Assembly: GCF_003352165.1 (NCBI RefSeq)
Contig: NZ_CP029176.1
Location: 372,001-436,000, forward strand
DNA: 64,000 nucleotides
Source of the DNA: Acidibrevibacterium fodinaquatile
Lineage (GTDB): Bacteria; Pseudomonadota; Alphaproteobacteria; Acetobacterales; Acetobacteraceae
Reading direction: 5' to 3'
Below are positions 7,000-15,853 of the stretch, one piece after another; within the stretch, counting starts at the first letter, position 1, and each line of letters starts with the position of its first letter. The notes beneath the pieces were generated by a model. That model did not search any database. It saw only the letters and a program-made list of their open reading frames with translations, and had not been told where the DNA came from. The translations under genes and the position numbers were made by a program.

Positions 7000-8730
7000 C
7001 TATTCCACAAATGCCTGCGTGCGCACCAGCCGGGCGTAAAGCCCGTCCTCGGCGAGGAGGGCGCGATGCCCGCCCTGCTCGGCGGTGCGGCCGGCCTCCA
7101 GCACCACGACGAGATCGGCATCCCGCACCGTCGAGAGCCGATGGGCGACGACGATGGTGGTGCGGCCGGCGCGCAGCCGGGCCAGGGCGGCTTGCACCGC
7201 GGCTTCGCTTTCGGCGTCGAGCGCGCTGGTCGCCTCGTCGAGCAGCAGGATGCGCGGGTCGCGGAGAATGGCTCTCGCCAGTGCCACGCGCTGGCGCTGG
7301 CCGCCGGAAAGCCGCTGCCCGCCGGGGCCGACGCGGGTTTCAAACCCCTCGGGCAGGGTGGTGATGAACTCCCCCGCCGCCGCCAGCGCCGCCGCCCGCA
7401 CCGCGGCATCGCTCGCCCCCGGCCGTCCCATGCGGATATTGGCGGCGATGGTATCATCGAACAACAGCGCGTCCTGGCCGACATAGGCGATGGCATCGCG
7501 CAGCGAGGCGAGTGTCACCGCCCGCACATCGGCGCCATCGACCAGAACCCGCCCGGCGCTTGCATCCATCAGCCGCGGGATGAGCGCGAGCGCGGTCGAT
7601 TTGCCCGCCCCCGACGGCCCCACCAGCGCCACCGTCTGCCCCGGTTCGGCGGCAAACGAGAGCCCGCGGAGCCCGGCGCGGCCATCGGGATAGGAGAACC
7701 AGACGGCATCGAACACCACCCGCCCGTGGCCCGTGGGCAGCGGCGGCGCGCCCGGCGGGTCGACCACCGACGCCGGCTCGTCGATCACCGCGAAGATGCG
7801 GACGAGGCCGGCGAGCCCCTCCTGCAGCGCCGCATTCATCGTCCCGAGGGCGCGCAGCGGGCGCGAGGCGATGAGGAGGGCGGCGACGAAGCCGGTGAAA
7901 TTGCCGACGCTCGCCCCCCCCATCGCCGCCCGCCAGCCGGCGAAGCCGATCACCGCCGCAACCGCGACGCCGCCCAGCACCTCGAGCACCGGGTCGATCC
8001 GCGCCCGCGCCCGCGCCATGCCGTAAAGCGCCCGGTAAAGCCGCGCGAACGCGCCCTCGGCGCGCGCCGTCTCGGCCTCTTCGAGGCGATAGGCGCGGAC
8101 GGTGCGCGCCTGTGCGAAGCTTTCATGCAACAGCGCCGCGGTCTCGCCCATGCGTTCCTGCATGCCGCCCGAGGCCCGGCGCACTCGCCGCCCGACCCGG
8201 TCGATCGGCAGCGCCGCCAGCGGATAAAGCGCCGCCGCGATCAGGCTCAGCATCCAGTCGAGATAAAGCATCGAGCCGATCAGCCCGACCACCGTCAGCA
8301 CATCGGCGATACCGTTCACCGCCCGCGTCATCGCCTCGCGGATCACCGTCGCGTCGGTCGTGAAACGCGCGGCGAGCTGCGCCGGCGCCTCGCGCTCCAA
8401 GCGCGCGAGATCGGCGCGCACGAGATGGCGGAACATGTCCCCTTGCAGGCCGCGAATGGTCTGCAGCACCACGTTCTGGACCGCGACATTCTGAAAATAC
8501 TGCGCAAGCGCCTTGATCGTGGTGATCGCGAGCACGAGCGCCGGCACCTGATAGAGAATCCGCGCATCTTTCGCGGCAAACAGCGAAAACGCGTGCTCGA
8601 TCACCACCGGATAAAGCGCGGTCGCGCCCGACATCAGGAGGGTTGCGACGATGACGAGGCCGACCCGGCGCCATTGGCCGCGGATCTGTTCGCGCCAGAG
8701 CCGGCGCAGCAGAGGGAGCGTGCCGGTCAT
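7000..8730 (-). CDS. ABC exporter, fused permease-ATPase (MsbA/lipid A-type)
   Basis: 576 residues from ATG 8730, which overlaps the cca stop by four bases. Residues 1-300 form a six-helix ABC exporter membrane domain ('VGLVIVATLLMSGATALYPVVIEHAF' begins helix 1). The nucleotide-binding domain has Walker A 'GPSGAGKST', signature 'LSGGQRQR', Walker B 'ILLLDEATSALD' and switch His in 'IVVAHRLSTV'. All catalytic residues are present. It should export a hydrophobic substrate or lipid from the inner leaflet as a homodimer. The substrate is unknown; msbA-like annotation would be a guess. Co-transcribed with cca. Confidence 0.92.
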   Translation of the reverse strand: MTGTLPLLRRLWREQIRGQWRRVGLVIVATLLMSGATALYPVVIEHAFSLFAAKDARILYQVPALVLAITTIKALAQYFQNVAVQNVVLQTIRGLQGDMFRHLVRADLARLEREAPAQLAARFTTDATVIREAMTRAVNGIADVLTVVGLIGSMLYLDWMLSLIAAALYPLAALPIDRVGRRVRRASGGMQERMGETAALLHESFAQARTVRAYRLEEAETARAEGAFARLYRALYGMARARARIDPVLEVLGGVAVAAVIGFAGWRAAMGGASVGNFTGFVAALLIASRPLRALGTMNAALQEGLAGLVRIFAVIDEPASVVDPPGAPPLPTGHGRVVFDAVWFSYPDGRAGLRGLSFAAEPGQTVALVGPSGAGKSTALALIPRLMDASAGRVLVDGADVRAVTLASLRDAIAYVGQDALLFDDTIAANIRMGRPGASDAAVRAAALAAAGEFITTLPEGFETRVGPGGQRLSGGQRQRVALARAILRDPRILLLDEATSALDAESEAAVQAALARLRAGRTTIVVAHRLSTVRDADLVVVLEAGRTAEQGGHRALLAEDGLYARLVRTQAFVE

Positions 8731-9878
8731 GACGCGGTGGTCTCCTTGACGAGGTCGGCGAGGATGGCGCGGCACGCCGCGGCGTCGGGGCAGCCGGCTT
8801 GCAGCCACCGCGCCCGGGCTTGCGCGAGCAGGCGGCCGATTTCGGGCCCTGGCGGCACCCCGAGCGCGAGGACATCACGCCCGGCGAGCGGGAAAACCGG
8901 CGCTGGGGTCGCGCCGATCCGCGCGGCGAGCGCCTCATCGCCGGCGATCAGGGCGCGGCCGGCGAGGATGTCGGCCGGGGTTTCGGCGAGCGCTTGCGCG
9001 AGAAAGCGGGGATCGGGCGGCGGCGCGCGGAGGGCGGCAAGGCGGGCGCGCTCGGCGCGGGAGAGATGGAGGCGATCGGCGAGCGCTTCTGGATCGCCGC
9101 GCAGAATGGCGGCAAGGCGGAGCAGCGGATCGGGGCACGCCGGCAACCTCGCCCCGGCATCGGCGCCTTCGGGCAGCACGGCGGCGAGCACGCCGAGTTC
9201 GGCCATCAGCCGCAGGGTCGGCGCCGGATCGGGGGCGGCGAGCAGGCGTTTTATTTCGCTCCAGACTCTCTCCGGCGACAGCCCGGCAAGGCCGGGGATG
9301 GCAGCCTGCAGGCTTGCTTTCGTCGCCGCATCCGGCGGGGTGCGGCCATAACGCGCCTGAAACCGAAAAAACCGGAGGAGGCGGAGATAATCCTCGGCGA
9401 GGCGGCGCGCCGGATCGCCGACGAACCGCACCCGCCCGGCGGCGAGATCGTCAAGGCCGCCGCAATAATCGTAAACCGCGCCGTCCGGCGTCATCGAGAG
9501 GGCGTTGATGGTGAAATCGCGCCGCTGCGCATCCTCCTCCCAGGCATCGGTGAAGGCAACGCGGGCATGGCGGCCATCGGTTTCGAGGTCGCGCCGGAGC
9601 GTCGTGATCTCGACGGCGCGGGGGCCGGCGAGCGTCGTCACCGTGCCGTGGGCGAGCCCGGTCGGGATGGCGTGCAGCCCCGCCCGGCGCAGCGCCGCCA
9701 TCACCTCGTCCGGCGGCAGTGGCGTCGCGAGATCGATATCGCTGACGGCGATCCCGAGCACGGCATCGCGCACCGCGCCGCCCACCACCCGCGCCGAGGG
9801 GAGGGCCGCGAACACCCGCGCCAAGGCGGGCTCGGCGAGGAAAGCCGGCGGCGGAAGGTGGCAAGCCGGGAGGGTCAT
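8727..9878 (-). CDS. cca: CCA tRNA nucleotidyltransferase / poly(A) polymerase family
   Basis: 383 residues from ATG 9878 ('MTLPACHLPPPAFLAEP'). The class II nucleotidyltransferase head shows 'VVGGAVRDAVLG' and the two catalytic aspartates in 'VSDIDLATP', followed by 'TVTTLAGPRAVEITTLR', 'RRDFTINALSMTP' and the helical RNA-binding region starting 'EDYLRLLRFFRFQARYG'. It adds the 3' CCA end to tRNA using CTP and ATP. The HD domain seen in some enterobacterial enzymes is absent. It sits between the NUDIX gene (13-base gap) and the ABC exporter (overlap), a layout I know from alphaproteobacteria. Confidence 0.93.
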   Translation of the reverse strand: MTLPACHLPPPAFLAEPALARVFAALPSARVVGGAVRDAVLGIAVSDIDLATPLPPDEVMAALRRAGLHAIPTGLAHGTVTTLAGPRAVEITTLRRDLETDGRHARVAFTDAWEEDAQRRDFTINALSMTPDGAVYDYCGGLDDLAAGRVRFVGDPARRLAEDYLRLLRFFRFQARYGRTPPDAATKASLQAAIPGLAGLSPERVWSEIKRLLAAPDPAPTLRLMAELGVLAAVLPEGADAGARLPACPDPLLRLAAILRGDPEALADRLHLSRAERARLAALRAPPPDPRFLAQALAETPADILAGRALIAGDEALAARIGATPAPVFPLAGRDVLALGVPPGPEIGRLLAQARARWLQAGCPDAAACRAILADLVKETTAS

Positions 9879-9891
9879 AGGCGAGAGGCTA

Positions 9892-10491
9892 TCACAGACC
9901 GGGAAGGCTGCGCAGGGCTTCGGCGAGCTGCACCAGGATCGCCGCCGTCGCCCCCCAGATGACATGCTCGGGGTGCGGATAGACCCAGAACTCGCGCATC
10001 ATGCCGCGAAAGGGGGCGCGCTCGCGGGTTGGCGCGGCGGGATCGAGCACGGTTGCGAGCGGCAGCGTGAAAATCGCCTCGACCTCCGCCGGCGCCGGGC
10101 GGAGCGCCATCGCGGGCGGGATCAGGCCGAGCACCGGGGTGATGCGAAAGCCGGTGCCGGTGACATGATCGCAAAGCCGCCCGGCAAGCTCGACCTCAGC
10201 GGGATCGAGGGCGATTTCTTCCTCCGCCTCGCGCAGCGCCGCGGCCTCGGGCGAGGCATCGGTGGGGTCGATGCGGCCGCCGGGGAAGCTCACCTGGCCG
10301 GCATGGCGGGCAAGGGTCGCGGTGCGTTTGGTCAGCAGCACGGCGGGCTCTGACCCAAGCACCAGCGGCACCAAGACGGCGGCGGCAATCTGCGCGCCTT
10401 CCCAGGGTGGGGGTTCGCGCGCTGGCCCGCCGCGCAGTGCGCCGCAGCGGCCGAGCGCGGCGAGGCGGGCGCGCAATTCCTGCTCGGTCAT
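9892..10491 (-). CDS. NUDIX hydrolase, CoA pyrophosphatase type
   Basis: 199 residues from ATG 10491; a GTG at 10584 would add 31 residues but overlap the DUF1285 gene by 77 bases. The CoA-diphosphatase signature 'LLTKRTATLARHAGQVSFPGG' runs into the NUDIX box with 'ALREAEEEIAL' (R-E-x-x-E-E), binding the metal. It probably hydrolyses CoA or acyl-CoA to phosphopantetheine and 3',5'-ADP. The C-terminus 'HPEHVIWGATAAIL' is typical of the family. It follows DUF1285 by 16 bases in the same operon. Confidence 0.9.
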   Translation of the reverse strand: MTEQELRARLAALGRCGALRGGPAREPPPWEGAQIAAAVLVPLVLGSEPAVLLTKRTATLARHAGQVSFPGGRIDPTDASPEAAALREAEEEIALDPAEVELAGRLCDHVTGTGFRITPVLGLIPPAMALRPAPAEVEAIFTLPLATVLDPAAPTRERAPFRGMMREFWVYPHPEHVIWGATAAILVQLAEALRSLPGL

Positions 10492-10507
10492 CGCTCGCGC
10501 GGCGTCG

Positions 10508-11080
10508 TTAGAGATCGTCGTCGGCGCAAGAGTCACCGAGGGGGAAAAACCGCCCGCAGCTCCAGACGCCGAGCCGTCGCTCACCGTTCACGTCATGCGG
10601 TTCGGCCAGCGCTGCGAGTTCGTAATAGACCGGGCGGGCGATGCGGGCTTCGATCGGGAAGCGCCCGGCGCCATCACGAAGCTTGATATAGGGCGTTGGC
10701 GCGCAGGTGATCGGGTCGTGGGCGATCCGGATCGGGTGATCGGGCCCGGCGGTGACAATTTGGTCGATATTGGTTCTGAAGGAAAGCACTTGATCGCGAC
10801 CATGGCCGCGCCAATCGACCTCGACGGCGACGAAAGGCGCGTCCTCCACCTCGATGCGGCCGCGCTCGCCCGGCGTCTCCAGCCAGAAACTGCCATCGGC
10901 TTCGCGTTTTAGAACCGAGGCGAAGAGACAGACCAGCTCTTTGCGCCCAATCGGGCTGCGGCAATAGAGCCAAGTGCCATCGCGGCGGATGAGAAAGGGC
11001 ATGTCGCCACACTCCACCGGCATCCGCTTGGGGCGCGAGAGCGCCGCCTTCTTCATTCCGATGGCTCCGATATCATTCAT
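10508..11080 (-). CDS. DUF1285 domain protein
   Basis: 190 residues from ATG 11080 with GGAG upstream. The visible features 'CGDMPFLIRRDGTWLYCRSPIGRKELVCLFASVL' (in two blocks) and 'VEVDWRGHGRDQVLSFRTN' fit DUF1285, a family with two small beta-rich domains and no proven activity. It is the first gene of the DUF1285-NUDIX-cca-ABC operon and diverges from moxR across a 266-base promoter region. The fixed neighbourhood suggests a housekeeping function linked to coenzyme or RNA metabolism; this is only an inference. Confidence 0.88.
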   Translation of the reverse strand: MNDIGAIGMKKAALSRPKRMPVECGDMPFLIRRDGTWLYCRSPIGRKELVCLFASVLKREADGSFWLETPGERGRIEVEDAPFVAVEVDWRGHGRDQVLSFRTNIDQIVTAGPDHPIRIAHDPITCAPTPYIKLRDGAGRFPIEARIARPVYYELAALAEPHDVNGERRLGVWSCGRFFPLGDSCADDDL

Positions 11081-11346
11081 GCTCCACCCCTTTCGCCGGT
11101 TCTCCGCCCCGCCGCCAACGCGCCTCAAGCGTTCGCGACCCCTCGGGGGCTCGCCCTGCGTAACCCGTGCCCCACATATAGGAACGCTTGCCGGGGCGAG
11201 GAAAGAGCGCGCATAGAGATTTCGCGTGCCTTACGTTGCATCTTGGGCCTTCGCGCCGAGCCCGCTCGCCGGCGGCTCTTTGCGGGCGAAGATTGCGAAG
11301 GCGAGCGGCGGACGAAAACGGGACAACCAAGGATGGGGCTGCGGTG

Positions 11347-12342
11347 ATGGCGGGCGATAGCGAAAGCACCTTGGCGCTGGCTGAGATCGAGGGGCTGGCG
11401 CCGCGTCTCGCAGCACTCCGCGCCGAGATCGGCCAGGCGATTTTCGGCCAGCAGGCGGTTATCGAGCAGACCCTGATCACCTTGCTCGCCGGCGGGCATG
11501 TTCTGCTCGTCGGCGTGCCGGGGCTCGGCAAGACGCTGCTGGTCGAAACACTCGGGACGGTGCTGGGCCTTACCGCGCGCCGGGTGCAGTTCACGCCCGA
11601 TCTGATGCCGGCCGATATTCTCGGCAGCGAAGTGCTCGACGAGGGCGCGGACGGGCGGCGGCGCTTTCGCTTTCTGCCGGGGCCGGTGTTCTGCCAGCTT
11701 TTGATGGCCGATGAGATCAACCGCGCGAGCCCCCGCACCCAGTCCGCCCTCCTGCAGGCGATGCAAGAGGGGAAGGTTGCGATCGGCGGCACCGAACATC
11801 CCCTGCCGCGGCCGTTTCACGTTCTCGCGACCCAGAACCCGATCGAGCAGGAAGGCACCTATCCGCTGCCCGAGGCGCAGCTCGATCGCTTCCTGATGGA
11901 AATCGATATCGGCTATCCCGATCTCGCCGATGAACGCGCCATGCTGCTCGCAACCACCTCCGATCGCGAACTTGCGCTCCGCCCGGTGATCGATGGCGAG
12001 GCGCTGCGGGCCGCGCAACGCCTGGTGCGGCGCTTGCCGGTCGGCGAAAGCGTGGTCAGCGCGATCCTCGCCCTGGTGCGCGGCGCGCGCCCCGAAAGCG
12101 CAGCGCTCGCCGATCTCGCAAGCCAGATCGCCTGGGGGCCGGGGCCGCGCGCGGCGCAAGCGCTGATGCTCGCGGTGCGCGCCCGCGCTCTGCTCGACGG
12201 CCGGATCGCACCCAGCCTCGATGATGTCGTGGCGCTCGCGGCGCCGGTGCTGCGCCATCGCATGGCGCTCACCTTCGCCGCCCGCGCCGACGGGGTGACG
12301 CTCGCCGGGGTGATCGCGCGGCTGGTGGAACGCCTGGGATGA
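11347..12342 (+). CDS. MoxR-family AAA+ ATPase
   Basis: 331 residues from ATG 11347 with AAGGA upstream; an overlong frame begins earlier without a ribosome site. Walker A is 'GVPGLGKT', Walker B 'LLMADEINRASP', sensor 1 'VLATQNPIEQEGTYPLPEAQLDRF', and a C-terminal lid domain follows. MoxR proteins act as chaperones for metal-cofactor insertion or complex assembly together with VWA proteins. The stop overlaps the ATG of the DUF58 gene, and four genes follow in a coupled row. Confidence 0.94.
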   Translation: MAGDSESTLALAEIEGLAPRLAALRAEIGQAIFGQQAVIEQTLITLLAGGHVLLVGVPGLGKTLLVETLGTVLGLTARRVQFTPDLMPADILGSEVLDEGADGRRRFRFLPGPVFCQLLMADEINRASPRTQSALLQAMQEGKVAIGGTEHPLPRPFHVLATQNPIEQEGTYPLPEAQLDRFLMEIDIGYPDLADERAMLLATTSDRELALRPVIDGEALRAAQRLVRRLPVGESVVSAILALVRGARPESAALADLASQIAWGPGPRAAQALMLAVRARALLDGRIAPSLDDVVALAAPVLRHRMALTFAARADGVTLAGVIARLVERLG

Positions 12343-13193
12343 GGGCGGCGGCGCGCCGGGCGGAAGCGCTCGCAGCGCGGCTGCCGCCCTTGCTGCTCGC
12401 CGCCGAGCGGGTGGCGGCGACGGTTGCCGCGGGCCTCCATGGCCGCCGGCGGGTCGGCGAGGGCGATAGTTTCTGGCAGTTTCGGCCTTTCGCCACCGGC
12501 GATGCGACCGCGCGTATCGATTGGCGGCAATCGGCGAAATCGCATCGCACGTTCGTCCGCGAAACCGAATGGGAGGCGGCGCAGACCTGCTTTCTCTGGC
12601 GCGATGCCTCGCCCTCGATGCGCTGGCGCTCGGCCTTGGCGCCGGTCGAGAAAGCGGCGCGGGCCGAGCTTTTGCTGCTGGCGCTGGCGGCGCTTTTGCT
12701 GCGTGGCGGCGAGCGGGTGCGGCTGATCGATACCGCAACCCCGTTTTCCGCCGGCACGGCAGCCCTCGCCGGCCTCGCCGAGGCGCTGGCGCGCGCGCCG
12801 GAAGGCGCCGGCCTGCCGCAAGCGGGCGCGCTGCCGCGCTTTGCCACGGTCGTGCTGATCAGCGATTTTTTGAGCCCGATCACGGAGATCAGTGCCCTGC
12901 TCGGCCGCTTTGCGGCGCTTTCGGCGCGCGGCGTGTTGCTGCACATCCTCGACCCCGCCGAGCGCGATCTTCCCTATGACGGGCGGGTGCGGTTTCTCGG
13001 CCTCGAAGGCGAAGGCGAGATGGTCATTCCCCGCGTCGAAGGGGTGCGGGCGGCCTATCAGGCGCGGCTTGCGGCGCAAACCGCGGCGGTCGCCGAAAGC
13101 GCCCGCAAGGCCGGCTTCGGCTTTGCGAGCCACCTCACCGACCGGCCGCCGGAGACGGCGTTGCTCGCGCTTTATATGGCGCTCGCGGCATGA
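12339..13193 (+). CDS. DUF58 domain protein (MoxR partner)
   Basis: 284 residues; ATG overlaps the moxR stop. The block 'EGDSFWQFRPFATGDATARI' and the following 'DWRQSAKSHRTFVRETEWE' is the DUF58 signature, leading into a VWA-like fold whose MIDAS-like strand is 'CFLWRDASPSMRWRS' (D-x-S-x-S). It is the usual second gene of MoxR operons, thought to tether the ATPase to a substrate. The stop overlaps the next ATG by four bases. Confidence 0.9.
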   Translation: MRAAARRAEALAARLPPLLLAAERVAATVAAGLHGRRRVGEGDSFWQFRPFATGDATARIDWRQSAKSHRTFVRETEWEAAQTCFLWRDASPSMRWRSALAPVEKAARAELLLLALAALLLRGGERVRLIDTATPFSAGTAALAGLAEALARAPEGAGLPQAGALPRFATVVLISDFLSPITEISALLGRFAALSARGVLLHILDPAERDLPYDGRVRFLGLEGEGEMVIPRVEGVRAAYQARLAAQTAAVAESARKAGFGFASHLTDRPPETALLALYMALAA

Positions 13194-15853
13194 GCTTCGA
13201 GACGCCTTGGCTGCTTGCCGCGCTCGCCCTGCTGCCGGTGCTGTGGTGGCTGCTCCGCGTCACGCCGCCGGCGCCGCGGCGGCAGAGTTTTCCGGCCTTG
13301 CGCTTGCTCCTCGGCCTCAAACCCGCCGAGGAAAGCGCCGCGCGCACGCCGCTCTGGCTGCTCGCCCTGCGCCTGCTCGCCGCCGGCCTCATCATTCTCG
13401 GCCTTGCCGGGCCGATCAGCGGCGGCGGCGGCGCCTTGCCGGGCAGCGGGCCGTTGCTCCTCGTGATCGACAATTCCTGGGCCGCCGCCGCGACGTGGGG
13501 GGCGCGCCGGGACGCTGCCGAGGGGGTTCTCGACCGCGCCGAACGCGCCGGGCGACCGGTCGCTTTGCTGGCGACGGCGCCGCTCCCCGATGGCACGCCG
13601 CCGCGCCCGACACCGCCGATGCCGGTCGCCGACGCGCGGGCGCGCCTGGCCGCGATCGTCCCCGAACCCTGGCCGCCGGCGCGCGCGGCGGCGGCGGCGG
13701 CGCTCGCGGCAAAGCCTTGGCCGAATGCCGGCATCGTCTATCTCCCGGATGGTCTCGCGGCGCCCGATGACCGCGCCTTCGCCGCCGCCCTCGCCGCGAT
13801 CGGCCCGGTTCTGGTCTTGCAAGGGGCGCCGATGCCGCCCCGGCTTTTGCTGGCGCCGCGGGTCGCCGGCGAAGCGCTCGCGGTGCGGCTCGCGCAGTTG
13901 CCGGTTGCCGGGCCGAGCCCACCCGCCATTGTGCTTGCCGAAACCGGCGATGGCCGCGCCCTGGCGCAAACCGCGATCACGCTCGGGCCTGGGGCTGCGG
14001 GCGGCGAGGCGGCGTTTCGCCTGCCGCCGGAGATCCGCAATCAGCTCGCCCGGCTGGTGCTGGCGGGGCCGGCCTCGGCGGGTGGCGTGGTTTTGCTCGA
14101 CGAGCGCTGGCGCCGCCGCCCGGTCGGGCTTGCCGCGGCCGACGCGATCAGCGCCGAGGTGCCGCTGATCGGCGATCTCTACTATCTCCGGCGCGCGCTC
14201 TCCCCCTATGCCGAGATTCGCGAGGGCAATCTCGCCGATCTGCTGGCCCGGCCGCTCTCGGTCCTCATCCTCGCCGACCGGCCGATCGCCGATGCCGATG
14301 AGGCCGCCGCGGTCGCCCGTTTCGTCGATGGCGGCGGCGTTTTGGTCCGCTTCGCCGGGCCGCGGCTCGCCGAACACCCCGACAGCTTCCTGCCGGTGCG
14401 GCTGATCACCGGCGATCGCGCGATCGGCGGCGCGATGTCCTGGGGGCAGCCCGCGCATCTCGCGCCGTTTCCGCCCACCTCGCCCTTCGCCGGTCTTTCG
14501 GTGCCCGATGAGGTGACGGTCACCCGCCAGGTGCTCGCCGAGCCGACGGCGGCGCTCGCCGGCCAGACTTGGGCCGCGCTCAGCGACGGCACCCCGCTGG
14601 TGACCGCTGCGGCGCGCGGGGCGGGGCGGGTCGTGCTGTTTCATGTCACCGCCAATGCCGATTGGTCCGATCTGCCGCTTTCTGGCCTTTTCATCGAGAT
14701 GCTGCGCCGGATCGTCGGGCTTTCCGCCGGGATCGCGGCGCCGCGCGATGCCGCGCCACTCGCCCCGGCCGAGACGCTCGACGGGTTCGGCGTGCTCGGC
14801 CCGCCGGGCTCTAGCGCGCGCCCGCTCGCCGTCGCCGCGTTTCTGACGACGCCGCCCTCGCCCGCCTTCCCGCCCGGGCTCTTTGGGCCGGAAAACGCGA
14901 GGGTTGCGCGCAATCTCGCCGATGGCCTGCCACCGCTCGCCGCCGCCGGCGCGATCGCCGGCGCGCGGGTCGCAGATTATGGCGCGCTTGGCCGCACGCG
15001 CGCCTTCGGCCCCGACCTGCTGGCGGCGGCGCTCGCCCTCTTCGTGCTCGATCTGCTGCTTTCGCTGTTCCTGCGCGGGGTTTTACGCGCCCGCTGGGCC
15101 GCGCTCGCCCTTCTCCTCGCCGTGCCGATCGCAGGGCGCGCGGAGATGCCGGCGAGCGACAATCCGGCGCTGCAAACGCGGCTCGCCTATGTCGTGACCG
15201 GCGATGAGGATGTCGACCGAGTGTCACGGAGCGGCCTTGCCGGGCTTTCCGATTACGTCAACGAGCACACCGCCGCCAGCCTCGCAGCACCGACCGCGGT
15301 GACGCCGGGGAGCGACGATCTGAGCTTCTATCCGCTGCTCTATTGGCCGATCACCACGGCGCCGCCGGCCGCCGGCGAGGTCGCGGCGCTCAATGACTAT
15401 ATGAGCCATGGCGGCATCATCCTGATCGACACCCGCGACGCCGATGCCGGGGCCGCGTTCAATCCCGGGGGGGCGGCGATGCTGCGCCGGCTCGGCGCCG
15501 CGCTCAGTATTCCGCCGCTCGCACCGCTCACCGTCGATCACGTGCTGGCGCGGACCTTTTATCTGCTCCGCGATTTTCCCGGGCGTTATGACGGCGCGAC
15601 GGTCTGGGTGCAGCGCGATCAGGACCGCAGCAATGACAGCGTGAGCCCGGTGATCATCGGCGCCAATGACTGGGCGGCGGCCTGGGCGACCGATGCCGAC
15701 GGCCACCACCCCTACGCCGTCATCCCCGGCGGCGAGCGCCAGCGCCTGCTCGCCTACCGTTTCGGGGTCAATCTCGTGATGTATGCCCTGACCGGCAATT
15801 ACAAGGGCGATCAGGTGCATGTGCCGGCACTTCTGGAGCGGCTTGGGCAATGA
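13190..15853 (+). CDS. BatA-like N-terminus / DUF4159 membrane protein
   Basis: 887 residues. Two transmembrane helices at the N-terminus ('PWLLAALALLPVLWWLL' and 'LWLLALRLLAAGLIILGLAGP') match the BatA/aerotolerance N-terminal domain. The long Ala/Leu-rich middle has a glutamine-amidotransferase-like fold pattern ('GDLYYLRRALSPYAEIREG', 'VARFVDGGGVLVRFAGPRLA'). One more helix near 600-640 is followed by the DUF4159 domain from about 665 ('LQTRLAYVVTGDEDVDRVS', 'LNDYMSHGGIILIDTRDAD'). It is probably an inner-membrane periplasmic component of the MoxR system. It overlaps both neighbours by four bases. Confidence 0.85.
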   Translation: MSFETPWLLAALALLPVLWWLLRVTPPAPRRQSFPALRLLLGLKPAEESAARTPLWLLALRLLAAGLIILGLAGPISGGGGALPGSGPLLLVIDNSWAAAATWGARRDAAEGVLDRAERAGRPVALLATAPLPDGTPPRPTPPMPVADARARLAAIVPEPWPPARAAAAAALAAKPWPNAGIVYLPDGLAAPDDRAFAAALAAIGPVLVLQGAPMPPRLLLAPRVAGEALAVRLAQLPVAGPSPPAIVLAETGDGRALAQTAITLGPGAAGGEAAFRLPPEIRNQLARLVLAGPASAGGVVLLDERWRRRPVGLAAADAISAEVPLIGDLYYLRRALSPYAEIREGNLADLLARPLSVLILADRPIADADEAAAVARFVDGGGVLVRFAGPRLAEHPDSFLPVRLITGDRAIGGAMSWGQPAHLAPFPPTSPFAGLSVPDEVTVTRQVLAEPTAALAGQTWAALSDGTPLVTAAARGAGRVVLFHVTANADWSDLPLSGLFIEMLRRIVGLSAGIAAPRDAAPLAPAETLDGFGVLGPPGSSARPLAVAAFLTTPPSPAFPPGLFGPENARVARNLADGLPPLAAAGAIAGARVADYGALGRTRAFGPDLLAAALALFVLDLLLSLFLRGVLRARWAALALLLAVPIAGRAEMPASDNPALQTRLAYVVTGDEDVDRVSRSGLAGLSDYVNEHTAASLAAPTAVTPGSDDLSFYPLLYWPITTAPPAAGEVAALNDYMSHGGIILIDTRDADAGAAFNPGGAAMLRRLGAALSIPPLAPLTVDHVLARTFYLLRDFPGRYDGATVWVQRDQDRSNDSVSPVIIGANDWAAAWATDADGHHPYAVIPGGERQRLLAYRFGVNLVMYALTGNYKGDQVHVPALLERLGQ

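Noticed and set aside
6994-9351. 785-codon open frame on the plus strand
   Set aside because: It is antisense to the ABC exporter and cca genes, has the Arg/His/Gly-rich composition of GC-driven antisense frames and matches no family.
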